64,000 bases of DNA from Haematococcus lacustris (Eukaryota; Chlorophyta; Chlorophyceae; Chlamydomonadales; Haematococcaceae): assembly GCA_030144725.1 (NCBI GenBank), contig JASKMD010000015.1, positions 1,179,054 through 1,243,053 of the forward strand, in the 5' to 3' direction. Positions 11,140 to 29,444 of the stretch are shown piece after piece. The stretch's first letter is position 1; each line of letters begins with the position of its first letter. The translations under genes and the position numbers were made by a program. The notes under the pieces are model-generated. The model saw only the letters and a program-made list of their open reading frames with translations. It was not told the DNA's origin and did no database searches.

Positions 11140-11510
11140 GGAGTAGGTGGGGCAGGGCTGGGAGTGGGTGGGGCAGGGCTGGGAGGGAGTGGGGCAGGGC
11201 TGGGCAGGGAGGGGAGGGGCAACGCAAGGCTGGGAGGGGGTGGGGCAGGGTTGGGATGGGGTGGGGCAGGGTTGGGATGGGGTGGGGCAGGGCTGGGATG
11301 GGGTGGGGCAGGGCTGGGATGGGGTGGGGCAGGGCTGGGATGGGGTGGGGCAGGGCTGGGATGGGGTGGTGCAGGGCAAGGATGGGGTGGGGCAGGGCTG
11401 GGAGGGAGTGGGGCAGGGCTGGGCAGGGAGGGGAGGGGCACCGCAAGGCTGGGATGGGGTGGGGCAGGGCTGGGATGGGGTAGGGCTGGGAGGGGGTGGG
11501 GCACCCTCTT
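11140..11510. repeat. G-rich minisatellite at inner end of right arm
   Basis: About ten tandem copies of the 22-bp unit GGGATGGGGTGGGGCAGGGC plus GT/CT, and longer variants containing GGCAACGCAAGGCTGGGA. Confidence 0.85.
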
Positions 11511-11900
11511 CCCTAAGCTGAACCTGCTGTTGCACCTTCCCTATACCTTCCCTATATCTGCTGCTTGCTGACCCTGAGGCTGCGTGCCGGTGGGTGCACT
11601 AGCAACTGTTGCTTGCTAACCCAAAGGCTGCGTGCCGGTGGGTGCATCAACACCTGCCGCTTGCTGACCCAAAGGCTGTGTGCCCGTGGGTGTAGCAACA
11701 CCTGCTACTTGCTGACCCTTTTGGACGAAGCTATGCATTCTTTCTTCAGCTCCTCCAGACGCTTCTCGCCAATGGTGCTCTTGCCAGCCATCGCCACCTG
11801 CACATTCACCAGCAAGCTCATGCTGTCGCTTTTGCCTCCCCAAACACTACTCCCTTGCCTCTCCTAGCGCTCATGCTGTCGCATTTGTTGTTGCTCCTCC

Positions 11901-12420
11901 TGCTGTTCCCGTAGCTAAAGCTGTTCATGCTGTGACTGGTGCTCGTTTGATTTCTGCTTTGTGGCACGCTGCGTTGTGGTGTTCGCGCGTGGTGGAGACT
12001 GGTCACGACATTATCGACCTGTCCTGAGAACTGGAGTATCAAATCCGGGGCGCACTAGTGCAACGCCAACAACGGGCCTACCCTGAACACGGTCATGAAC
12101 ACGGCCCCAGACAGCGTGCAAGCCATCCATAACCGCTGTAACCGCTGTTGCTAGGCTGCGATGCCATCGACAGATGTTGCTAAGCTTGCACAACAGTGCT
12201 TGCCTTCCCTGTGGCTGATGTGGATACAGGCTGCGAGACGCAAAGCAGGCTGACCAGCCATTGTGGCACCAACAGCAACGCCTTCGACGCTGATGACTTG
12301 TGCGATAGTTAGCTAGACTACACGGCGCAAGAGAAGCCGTTTGGAGGTGGCATCCCTCTCAGATGCTGCTCAACTGTCACAGGGAAGGGATGCGTGTGAC
12401 CGGGAGACTTAACTGCGCAT
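11901..12420 (-). repeat. Block Z, copy 2 (inverted)
   Basis: Mirror of 8921-9440 (positions sum to 21341). It ends at CGGGAGACTTAACTGCGCAT. Confidence 0.75.
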
Positions 12421-12439
12421 CAAACGGGCAGATGGCAAA

Positions 12440-13455
12440 GATGGCGGGCATGTGCACAAGCATCCGTAGGCACAAGCATGGACATATCCTTCCCTGTCGA
12501 TAAGCAAAGCATGCCTTTTTCTAATGGTCTATCCCTGCTGCGTTTGCCACCGCAGCTCTAAGTGTAAACTGTTGTCCTGCCTGGCTGCCGCTGCCCCTCC
12601 ACCGCCTGCCTACCCAAGCTGCGTGCAACCCGCATACCCATGATGCGCTTGCGCCTGTCCCTGCTGCAGTGCCTGCATACTCCTGCAATGCTGCCTGACT
12701 ACCCCTGCTGCACCTGCCCCGGCTGCGCTTCATACCTGCCCCTGCCCCTTGTGGCCCAGCTGTGTTTACCGCATGCTCCTGCCGTGATGCCAACATGCCC
12801 TTGCCCCTTGTAAGGCAATGTCTGCTCACAGGTGGTACGCTTCTGTGTGGCCACACCTGTGGACGAGCACCACAACCAGGACGATGCTACACATAGGAGT
12901 GAAGCAATGCAGCGCATAGCTGTGCATTGAGCACTTGAGCTGGTGAGGTGCAACAACAGCAGCAAGCAACAACATGTGCGGGTATACAAGCAACTGAGGG
13001 CACAACGCAGCTCATACCTGGGTTGGAGCGACCGTTTCTTACTGCGCGAGCTGCGTTGGCCACTGAGACCGCAGTCCATCCTTAGCAACCGCAGCAGCTG
13101 CTACGGACGTAGCGTTGGCCCAACAGCTGCTTTGCCCACTGCGCTTGCTGCGCCTTGCCTGGTGCTCATAGGAGCTGCCGATGCTGAGGCTACTGGAGAG
13201 GATTACCGTGGGCACGCATTACCCTGCTGCGCAGCCGTCTTGTCCGCAAAGCTATAGCGGAAGGTGCAGACGTGCGTGCAGAGAGGTGGTGCCGATGAGC
13301 GAGTGGGCTGCGGTTGGACGGTTGGAAGGTCCCCTGTGGGGGGGAGCAGCCGCAGATAGCTCAGCGATGGGCTCAGCGAGGGGCCCACAAGCTTACCATG
13401 TTCAACGCGGGGTTCAACGCAGTGAGAGGTCACATCTTTGCCATCTGCCCGTTTG
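12440..13455. other. Segment Y mirror, no gene recognised
   Basis: Reverse complement of 7886-8900 with a handful of substitutions that change encoded residues in every frame. This argues against strong protein constraint. Confidence 0.45.
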
Positions 13456-13463
13456 ATGCGCAG

Positions 13464-13980
13464 TTAGGTCTCCCGATTACACATGGCACGTTTTTGGGTA
13501 ACTTGAAGAAGACGAAAAAGGGAAACATGTCCCAAGCGGGCCCCGTCTGTTCCGCGTAGCCCAGCTAGCCATCGCACAGTGGAAGCGGGCTCACAGCGGC
13601 GATTCCGGTGCCGGCCAGGCAGGTGAGCCAGTCTGCTTGGGCGCACGTCAACGTTAGGCACATTGCGTAGCTGATAGCTCTGCGCACCCCAAGCTGGGCC
13701 ACTCAGTGCAATCGCCGCACAACCAAGCAGCGGTTGCGGCAGGCGGTTGTAAATGGCTTGCACGCTGCAGGTGCAATGTCCCAAAGCGCTAGCTCCGTTA
13801 TTAGAGGCCGAACCAGCGGTCAGCGGGCGCCAGTTTCCCCAGGAATAGACACGCCAGCACCCAGGACTGGACGGGGACGTCGTGACCAGTCTCCACCGCG
13901 CGCGAGAACCCCGACGCAGCGTACCATTAAGCAGAAGTCAGACGGGCAACAGCCTGACCACTGACATTGCAGGGACATGG
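13464..13980 (+). repeat. Block X, copy 3
   Basis: Same orientation as X1. It starts right after TTTGCCATCTGCCCGTTTGA and carries a few differences from X1/X4, such as the AACCAAGCAGCGG variant near 13720. Confidence 0.8.
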
Positions 13981-14265
13981 ACGGGCTGTAGTGCATGAGC
14001 AAGAGCAGCAGCAGCACGCTGTAGTGCACGAGCAGCAGTGCATGGGCAGCAGCAGCAACAGCAGCAGCAGGCTGTAGTGCATGAGCAACAGAAGCAGCAC
14101 CAGGCTGTAGTGCACGAGCAGCAATGCATGGGCAGCAGCAGGCTATAGGTGTGTGGCAGTGCATGCTGCAAGTAGCAGCAGGCTGCAGGTGTGTCGCTTG
14201 AGAAGCTGAAGAGAGCGTCTTGAGGAGCTGAAGAGAGAATGCTTGATCCAAAGGAGCAGAGCAAG

Positions 14266-15010
14266 CCCACCTCAGCCCAGCCCTGCCCCACCCCCTCCCA
14301 GCCTTGCGTTGCCCCTTCCCTCCCTGCTTAGCCCTGCCCCACCCCCTCCCAGCCCTGCCCCACCCCTCCCAGCCCGGCCCCACCCCCTCCCAGCCTTGGG
14401 TTGCCCCTCCCTCCCTTCCCAGCCCTGCCCCAACCCCTCCCAGCCTTGCGTTGCCCCTCCCCTCCCTGCCTAGCCCTGCCCTACCCCCTCCCAGCCTTGC
14501 GTCGCCCCTCCCCTCCCTGCACAGCCCTGCCCCACCCCCTCCCAACCCTGCCCAACCCCCTCCCAGCCTTGCGTTGCCCCTCCCAGCCCTGCCCAGCCGC
14601 GTGCCCCACCCCCCTCCCAGCCCTGCCCCACCCCCTCCCAGCCTGGGCCCCACCCCATCCCGATCCCTGCCCCACCCCCTCCCAGCCTTGCGTTGCCCCT
14701 CCCAGCCCTGCCCCACCCCATCCCAGCCCTGCCCTACCCCATCCCAGCCTGGCCCCACCCCCTCCCAGCCCTGCCCCACCCCCTCCCAGCCGGCCCCACC
14801 CCATCCCAGCCCTGCCCCACCCCATCCCAGCCCTGCCCCACCCCATCCCAGCCCTGCCCCACCCCCTCCCAGCCTTGCGTTGCCCCTTCCCTGCCCGTGC
14901 CTAGCCCTGCCCCACCCCCTCCCAGCCTTGCGTTGCCCCTCCCTTGCCTGCCCTGCCTTGCCCTTCCCTGCCCAGCCCTGCCCTACCTTGCCCTGCCCTG
15001 CCCTGCCTGT
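14266..15010. repeat. Long C-rich minisatellite (right arm)
   Basis: Irregular tandem CCCTCCCAGCCTTGCGTTGC and CCCTGCCCCACCCCATCCCA units. It is longer than the left-arm array because the right-arm-only segment begins within it. Confidence 0.85.
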
Positions 15011-15954
15011 ATGTGTGTGGCAGTGCAGGCTGCAGGTAGCATCAGGAGTGCATGAGCAGCAGGTGCAGGCTGCAGTGCATGTGTTGCAGTGCATGAGCAG
15101 CAACAGCAGCAGGCTGTAGTGCATGAGCAACAGTGCATGGGCAGCAGCAGCAACAGGCTGTAGGTGTGTAGCAGTGCAGGTTGCCGGTGTGTTGCAGTGC
15201 ATGAGCAGCGGCAGCAGCAACTGGCTGTAATGCATGACCAGCAGTGCAAGGACAGCAACATGTGCGGTATGTGTCTGGTTGCATGCAAGCTCATTTCAAG
15301 GCATAGATCTGGCATGGTCTGCGGTGGTCTTGGTAGCTCCATGCAATTAAAGGCATGCAATTTGAGGTTTCTCAACCATGCCATTGCTTGTATAGCCGCA
15401 TATGGACACCACATTGGTTGTGTAAGACAATATCCCCGGTGATGGGCAATTGCAACTCGAATATCAAGGTCTACAATAGACCTAGCGTCCTTTACCGTGC
15501 CAGTTGCAGCATTGATGTAATACCGCGTGGTGCCTTATGGTTGGATTTGGTGCGGATCACTGCCAGGCCTGCACTTGCTAAGCATGGCCGTGATGCATAC
15601 ATGCAAAGGGGGTATGTAGCAGGTGGCTACCACGTTTGCAGCATTAGCGCATCACCGCGTGGTGGTGGTGTCCATACAAGGGGCATGTGGCGCACCACAC
15701 CCTTACATGTGGCTGGATCTGATGAGCCTCCACTATAGGTACCATCCGTAGTCCAGCTAGCTGTGACACATTGGGTGTGGAGCACTGCCAGGCCTGCACT
15801 TGCTAAGCATGGCCGTGATGCATACATGCATAGGGGGTATGTATCAGGTGGCTACCACGATTGCGGCCTTAGCGCATCACCGCGTGGTGGTGTTGTCCAT
15901 ACAAGGGGCGTAGGTATCAATTGTGAAGAGGATACACGGCTAATGATCACCACT
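14554..15954. other. Right-arm-only segment, about 1.4 kb
   Basis: This sequence has no partner in the left arm: the mirror position collapses at 6787/6788. The segment contains minisatellite, CAG-rich repeats and two tandem units (about 15560-15930) related to the palindrome spacer. It is either an insertion in the right arm or a repeat-mediated deletion in the left arm. Flanking C-rich repeats make a deletion between repeats plausible. Confidence 0.75.
15560..15930 (+). repeat. Two tandem units related to the palindrome spacer
   Basis: The landmark GCACTTGCTAAGCATGGCCG occurs at about 15571 and 15796, roughly 225 bp apart. Each is followed by GTGATGCATACATGCA and a GGGGGTATGTA segment. The spacer carries the same two units in inverted orientation. 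Confidence 0.75.
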
Positions 15955-16384
15955 GTATTTATCATTACATCATGGTCTTCAGGCTTGGTTGATTCGTTGA
16001 TGGCAGGTCTTGTTGATTGACGAAGCATTGTGCTGCTGCTCATGCACTACCATGGATAATGTTATAGGATGCAGAAGGAGACTGCTCGTTCTCGTTGTTC
16101 TTTGTCACTAATGTGAAGGCATGACGTCGTTCTTACATCTCTTACATGATGCCTACCACATTTTGAAAACTCAACATGGTTGCTAGAGCTGCCCTACAAC
16201 TTAAACAACCTGCTGCTGCTCATGCACTACAACACAACCAGACACATACCGCACATGTTGCTGTCCTTGCACTGCTGGTCATGCATTACAGCCTGTTGCT
16301 GTTGCTGCTCATGCACTGCAACACATGCACTGCAGCCTGCAGCTGCTGCTCATGCACTCCTGTTGCTACCGGCAGCCTGCATTG

Positions 16385-16760
16385 CCACACACCTACAGGC
16401 AGGGCATGACAGGGCAAGGTAGGGCAGGGCAGGGTAAGGTAGGGCAGGGCTGGGCAGGGAAGGGTAGGGCAGGCAAGGGAGGGGCAACGCATGGCTGGGA
16501 GGGGATGGGGCAGGGCTGGGATGGGGTGGGGTGGGGCAGGGCTGGGCAGGGCTGGGAGGGGCAACGCAAGGCTGGGAGGGGGTGGGGCAGGTCTGGGATG
16601 GGGTGGGGCAGGGCTGGGCAGGGCTGGGAGGGGCAACGCAAGGCTGGGAGGGGGTGGGGCAGGTCTGGGATGGGGTGGGGCCGGGCTGGGCAGGGTTGGG
16701 AGGGGCAACGCAAGGCTGGGAGGGGGTGGGGCCGGGCTGGGAGGGCTGGGAGGGGCTCCT
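16385..16760. repeat. G-rich minisatellite with 72-bp period (mirror)
   Basis: Reverse complement of 6055-6385 with matching unit order. GGCAACGCAAGGCTGGGA recurs at 72-bp spacing. Confidence 0.85.
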
Positions 16761-17544
16761 CACGCACTGCAGCCTGCTGCTGCTCCTCACGCACTGCAGC
16801 CTGCTGCTGCTGCTCCTCGCGCACAGCAGCCTGCTGCTACCTGCAGCCTGCAATGCAGCCTGCTGCTGCTGGTTATGCACTACAACACATGCACCGCAGC
16901 CTCCTGTTGCTGCTCACGCACTGGGCAGGGCAGAGGACAATGCCGGTGGCTGCTGCTGCTGGCAGCCTTGGGCTAGTAAGGAGGGCGGAGGGCAAGGTAG
17001 GGGGCAGCTGCTGCTGCAGCCCTAGGCTTGTGAACAGGTCAGAGGGCAGGGGAGGGGGTGGAGTCCAGGCAGTTGCATTGGTGCTTTCTCATACATTGTT
17101 CAGGCTGTTACATGCTTTGGTGCTTGGTGCTTATCAGCCTACGGCACATGCATTGCAGCCTGCTGCTGCTGCTGCTCATGCACTGCAACACATGCTAGGC
17201 AGCCTATTGCTGCTGCTCATGCATTGCAACACATGCTAGGCAGCCTATTGCTGCTGCTCATGCACTGCAACACACCTGCAGCCTGCTGCTACTTGCAGCA
17301 TGCACTGCCACACACCTATAGCCTGCTGCTGCCCATGCATTGCCGCTCGTGCACCACAGCCTGCTATTGCTGCTGCTCGTGCACTACAGCCTGCTGCTGT
17401 TGCTGCTCATGCACTGCAGAACACCTGCAGCCTGCACTGCCACACACCTACAGCCTGCTGCTGCTGTTGCTGCTGTTGCCCATGCACTGCTGCTCGTGCA
17501 CTACAGCGTGCTGCTGCTGCTCTTGCTCATGCACTACAGCCCGT

Positions 17545-18062
17545 CCATGTCCCTGCAATGTCAGTGGTCAGGCTGTTGCCCGTCTGACTTCTGCTTAATG
17601 GTACGCTGCGTCGGGGTTCTCGCGCGCGGTGGAGACTGGTCACGACGTCCCCGTCCAGTCCTGGGTGCTGGCGTGTCTATTCCTGGGGAAACTGGCGCCC
17701 CGCTGACCGCTGGTTCGGCCTCTAATAACGGAGCTAGCGCTTTGGGACATTGCACCTGCAGCGTGCAAGCCATTTGTAACCGCTTGCCGCAACCGCTGCT
17801 TGGCTGTGCGGCGATTGCACTAAGTGGCCCAGCTTGGGGTGCGCAGAGCTATCAGCTACGCAATGTGCCTAACGTTGACGTGCGCCCAAGCAGACTGGCT
17901 CACCTGCCTGGCCGGCACCGGAATCGCCGCTGTGAGCCCGCTTCCACTGTGCGATGGCTAGCTGGGCTACGCGGAACAGACGGGGCCCACTTGGGACATG
18001 TTTCCCTTTTTCGTCTTCTTCAAGTTACCCAAAAACGTGCCATGTGTAATCGGGAGACCTAA
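17545..18062 (-). repeat. Block X, copy 4 (inverted)
   Basis: Mirror of X1. It ends with CGGGAGACCTAACTG, directly before the unrecognised ORF at 18066. Confidence 0.8.
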
Positions 18063-18065
18063 CTG

Positions 18066-18281
18066 TTGATGCGCATTGGTGCGGGTGCCGCACATCCCAC
18101 ACTAAGCCGACGAGGTGGGTGCGGCAGAACGCCTGGGGAAGGGGTCGGGCAATTTCTCCCTCCCACTGTGAGCGAACTTCTCAACCCCGCGGAGAAATTT
18201 AACGGTGTGATCTATCTGGAGCGCCCGTTCTACCCTGTGGGGTACAGTCATGTAGAAACCTATACCACGCGCAACATGTAA
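18066..18281 (+). CDS. Unrecognised 71-codon ORF (right arm copy)
   Basis: Identical in translation to 4504-4719. The start codon pair lies four bases after block X4 ends, so the true 5' end may have been replaced by the block. The C-terminal NPAEKFNGVIYLERPFYPVG segment looks like genuine protein, but I do not recognise it. Confidence 0.3.
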   Translation: MMRIGAGAAHPTLSRRGGCGRTPGEGVGQFLPPTVSELLNPAEKFNGVIYLERPFYPVGYSHVETYTTRNM

Positions 18282-18524
18282 GCTCTGCTGCCACTATCCT
18301 AAGCTCAGGTCAGGTCACCGCGTCAATGAGGTTGCTTGCACATATTTTTATTTAGAACGCCACACCACGCGGCGCGGAAGTTGACCAGCGTCGGAGCTAG
18401 AACCCATATATCACAGTATACACGGAAGAAGAATAACAGGTAAACCCGGTGAAAAGCATAGCTTCCGAACCGCCAGTTACGCAGCTTCGGTCATCTACCC
18501 AGCTACCATCTATCCGTAGGAACA

Positions 18525-19323
18525 ATGCAAGATCCCAAGGGCCAGGCGTACTATCCCCCGCAAGCTCAAGCATACCCGCAACAGCCCCAGCCCTACTCAC
18601 CTCAGCCCCAGGCGTACCCACCACAGCCCCAGGCGTACGCTCCACAACACAATCCTGCCTATACTGGGGCCCCCGTCGCCATGTCGCCCCCCTCCAGTAC
18701 TTGGAGGTCTGGCTTGACTGCGTGCTGTGACGACTGCTTCGTGTGTGGGCTGGGCATGTATCTTCCCGCGTGTTTATACGGAGAGATTTATCGCAAACTA
18801 CACGGTACCATGTGCTTGCAAGCTCGGCAAAACCGTCAGCAATGCCTTTGCCGTCGCACACAATGTTTCTTTGATTCGTGCAGGTGACGACTTCTGGTTC
18901 GCATGCTGTTTGTACTACTGGTGCGGCTGCTTCTCCTGCTGCTTTGCTAACAAGACACGCAGCACTCTGCGCTCGAAGTATGGGCTGCCAGTGAGTGTGG
19001 CCCTGGACTATTCTTGCAGGCAAAGCTTGTCACAGGTGCCGTGAATCACACTGCATAGCTGCCATGTGCAGCTTGACATGACTGCATGCTGTATGATGTG
19101 CTATCTGCAGGAGGACCCTTGCTCCGACTGCTGCGTGCACTGCTGGTGCAATCCTTGCGCTATGTGCCAGGTATGTAGCCTGAATGGTCCTACAGCAAGA
19201 AGCAAGGCTCTGCTGGTGCACAACAGACGGATTACAGCACAGCTACACTACAGGCCAACAACATGCCAATTGATCATGCAGGAGTACCGCGAGTTGCGCT
19301 CACGTGAGAGCTGGACCAAATGA
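18525..19323 (+). CDS. PLAC8 family cysteine-rich protein (right arm copy)
   Basis: Exons 18525-18804, 18884-18990, 19111-19170 and 19282-19323 join in phase through GT-AG introns to 162 codons. The start is the first ATG of the Gln/Pro/Tyr-rich leader. The PLAC8 domain covers about residues 60-158, with CC..CF, the hydrophobic Cys-rich helix FWFACCLYYWCGCFSCC and the closing CSDCCVHCWCNPCAMCQ / EYRELRSR. The family inserts in membranes and often oligomerises; some plant members affect cadmium or zinc efflux or cell number. A TGTAA polyadenylation-type motif is at 19524. An identical gene lies in the left arm, so dosage is doubled if both are transcribed. Confidence 0.87.
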
Positions 19324-19879
19324 GGCCCAGCCAGAGCTTGGTGTCGTCCTTGTACAAGCTTCTTACAACACTCAGTCTTCACTAGCGAAGGTCCTCCACT
19401 TACTACGCACCGCCAGCTGCGGCTGGTAACCTTGGACTAATAACCACCATACCTTGTGTAGAGCATAGCTAGAGGCTGACAGCTGCACCTGCGTAGTGTT
19501 GGCCACGCGTTTCTTCTACAACTTGTAAAGTCACCACCCTTCGAAAGGGCTTATGGAGCCAAAGTCATTGATACAAGCATCTCATGACAGCGAAACACAT
19601 ACCATAGCTCCAGGGTCCCTCAGTGCAGGTCAGTGTCCCTGATCATGAGGCTGTGGGTGTTGACTCCATGTACTGCTGCCGAAGATGCTCACATAAGAAC
19701 AGGAAAATGTGAAAGACTTTCGCGCCAACGAATCGAGCAGTTGTGGCCGGTACTTCTTAACCGCTGCGCATTGATAGGTGGCTTACACCGCTTAAGCCGT
19801 CAGCCCTTAGGCTGCTTGGCCTCCCTCCCCCTCTAGGGGTTCGGGACTTTCTGCAACGCACATTAAAGCAAGGTGTATT

Positions 19880-20385
19880 AAAGCCGGGTCTGTTGCCCCA
19901 TAGCTTCCCGGCCAGCCACATGGTAGGCATGTGTGGGGCCTGCTGTGGTGCCATGAGGTGCCGCCCAACCCCCTGCCCAGGCCCAGGCCCCCCCTGCCCC
20001 AGCCCAGCCGCCCCCTGCCCAGCAGCCCCCTCTCCCTGCCCCGGAGCCCACTCCTCCCCCAGCCCAGGGCCCCCCTCCACCCCCTGCCCAGGGCCCACCC
20101 CCTGCCCAGGCCCCACTCACTCCCCCTGCACAGGACCAGCCCCCTGCTCAGCCCCCACCTGGCCCAGTGCAACGACCCCAGGTCCCCCCATGGGGCAGGT
20201 GGTTGGACCGGGACACCAACAGATGCCTGAACTTGCAGCGCATTGGGGAGAGCATGCAGCGCCCCCTGGAGCTGTGCAGCTATGAGGGCCTTGAGGCTCT
20301 GCCCACCATTGGCAAGGAGTACCGGCAACGCTACAAGCTGGTCAATGACCGGCTGCCCAAGGGCAGGCAGCGGCGGGTTAACTAA
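19880..20385 (+). pseudogene. Fanzor C-terminal relic (right arm copy)
   Basis: 20167-20385 encodes QVPPWGRWLDRDTNRCLNLQ, then RIGESMQRPLELC and a basic tail ending GRQRRVN. This matches the C-terminus of the other Fanzor copies here (GRWLDRDCNAALNMQRIGES in the 39.5-kb copy). Just upstream, GLLWCHEVPP in another frame corresponds to the RGLMWCP segment that precedes RuvC-III. A Pro-rich expansion (CCCAGGCC/CCCCTGCCC units) separates the two and shifts the frame. RuvC-I and the N-terminus are absent. It is followed by the gamma-type element end at 20540-20685. Confidence 0.72.
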
Positions 20386-20539
20386 CCCTAACCGGCTGCT
20401 GAGTACCGGCGGGGTATTGATGGCCGGGCCCGCAACAACGCATAGGGCCTAGTGAGTTACACAGGCTAGTAGCCTTACAGAGCATCAAGCTGTTATTATT
20501 GATGAGGTGCCGAGTGGTTTTGCCGGGACACTGCCACTG

Positions 20540-20685
20540 GTGTGGGGTTTGTACTCATCAAGGGTGCGACCGGGGATGCTTCAACTTAAGTGGAATAGCT
20601 TAGTGAGATTACCCACAGTCAAACAAGTTGTTCCATGTTGAATGAGTTTTGTTTGTTTGACAAAAGCTAACGTGGCGTGTTGTGC
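20540..20685 (-). repeat. Dispersed element end, family gamma (right arm copy)
   Basis: It contains CATCAAGGGTGCGACCGGGG and GTTCCATGTTGAATGAGTTT, shared with 61625-61740 in the same order. It sits about 160 bp downstream of the Fanzor relic stop codon. Confidence 0.6.
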
Positions 20686-20931
20686 CACATTTGCCTCCTT
20701 ATTGATGGTGCCAAATGTAGAAGCCTGCTCTTTCAGCCTAGCCCTGATGGCTGACAATGTTGCCAAGGACTCCCTGAGCGCATCGTGACGCGGGAAGCAC
20801 CGGCCATGATGAATCGGACACCGACCACAACAATCCCTGCATTCAAACATAAAACAACGAGTTAAATAGTTCTGGACGGGAGTCCATCATCGAGACAACC
20901 AAGAAGCGCGACGCGGAGCGAACAGGTACCC

Positions 20932-28065
<7,134 letters not shown>

Positions 28066-29444
28066 GTCGCGTCCTGGTCGTGAGATGAGCGAACGCCGGG
28101 CACCGTGCATGTGCTTGCATGTGTGCATGGCATTAAGTACCGTCACGAATTGAACGGAATTATGTGCAAAGTACAACGTCTTGCGTCTTTGCCACAGCGC
28201 CAATTCATAGTGCTTACAATAAAGGACAGCATGCCGCCATGGTTGCGGCTGCTAACAGAACAACGAGGTCTGAGTAAGGCGTGAGTTTCTAATAGTAGTT
28301 GTGGTCCGAGCGAAAACTTCGTCACGTCCCCGTACTGCAAACAGATCAACTACCCTAGTCAACATGAAAAAGGGTGTTGTCCGTGGATAATCTCACGTAC
28401 TGTAGCCAACACCTCAGGAGCAAGGACTGCAACCATGCATGTAGCCTCCAGCCAATGTGTATCAAGTCAAGTGGGGGCCGGGCAGTTTTACATCTGCCAC
28501 GCAGCCTACTCATGGAGCTCGCTCCACATGCAATGCATGCACAGTCGGAAACCCAGCACGGAAACCCTGCAACGTGTATGATGTCTAGCCTACCCTCACT
28601 CTATACCAGTCTATGAACCTGTGCCAGTCATATAGCATCTGCAGATGGGTCGGCAGGCCACATGCTGATTTTCACAATTCACCAAGCATACCAAGTACCC
28701 TGTTCAACATGGAACAAGGTGTTGTCTGTGGGTACTCTCATTCTAGCGTCCTCAGTCGCACCCTTGACAGCTGCAACCCCCATCCCGATGGCACGCTCTC
28801 TTCCCTGACCACTGGGAAACAGCAACTCAACACCGCACCGCTGGGTATCGAAACTCACCAAGTAGAACCAAGCACAACATGTGAAAGAGTGACCAGAACC
28901 CCATGAAGTGAACCAATGAACCTGGGCCATGCGCCCACAACAGCCTCAGCCCACCTGTTGCTGCCAAACACATCAATTACAGCCATAACCAGTGTGCATG
29001 CTGCCATGGGCTGATTGTCTGTCACCGACCCCATGCGCTGACTGGGCAGCCGAGCAGCTACGCCAGGCTGCCCCAGCGGCCTGTCCCTGTCAACAGCTGC
29101 CCAGCTGTCCCTGTGACCAGTTCAACCTGCTTGCCTGCCACCACTGCAGGTGCTTGCTGCCACTGCCACTGCCACTGCCTGTTGCCCAAACGTCCCCCAC
29201 CAGCCCTGAGCCGGCTCAGCCCACCATAATCCACAGCACCGCTTGCTGCTAGGTGGTGGACAGCGCTGACGCCGACGCTCATGGCTCTCAATGAGCTGGC
29301 CAGGCTGGGGCCCATGAGGGCAGGCAGCGCCCCATAAGGCCAGGTTGGGCACTCCGGCCCTCCAGCCTCTCCCGCCCTTCCAGCCTTCCCCACCCTTCCC
29401 TGCCCTTCCCCACCCTCCCGGCTGTGCTCATCCATCCATGGTCC
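28066..29444. other. Intergenic region with gamma-type element ends
   Basis: Upstream region of the DNAJC21-like gene. It holds a diverged gamma-family end at 28690-28790 (GTTCAACATGGAACAAGG, then GTCGCACCCTTGACAG) and a shorter fragment near 28360-28415. No exon was recognised, and I see no TATA box that can be defended. Confidence 0.5.

Noticed and set aside
13820..15235. A 471-codon minus-strand frame in the right arm
   Set aside because: It runs through several minisatellites and block X. No domain, and the left-arm mirror is broken by the 1.4-kb difference.
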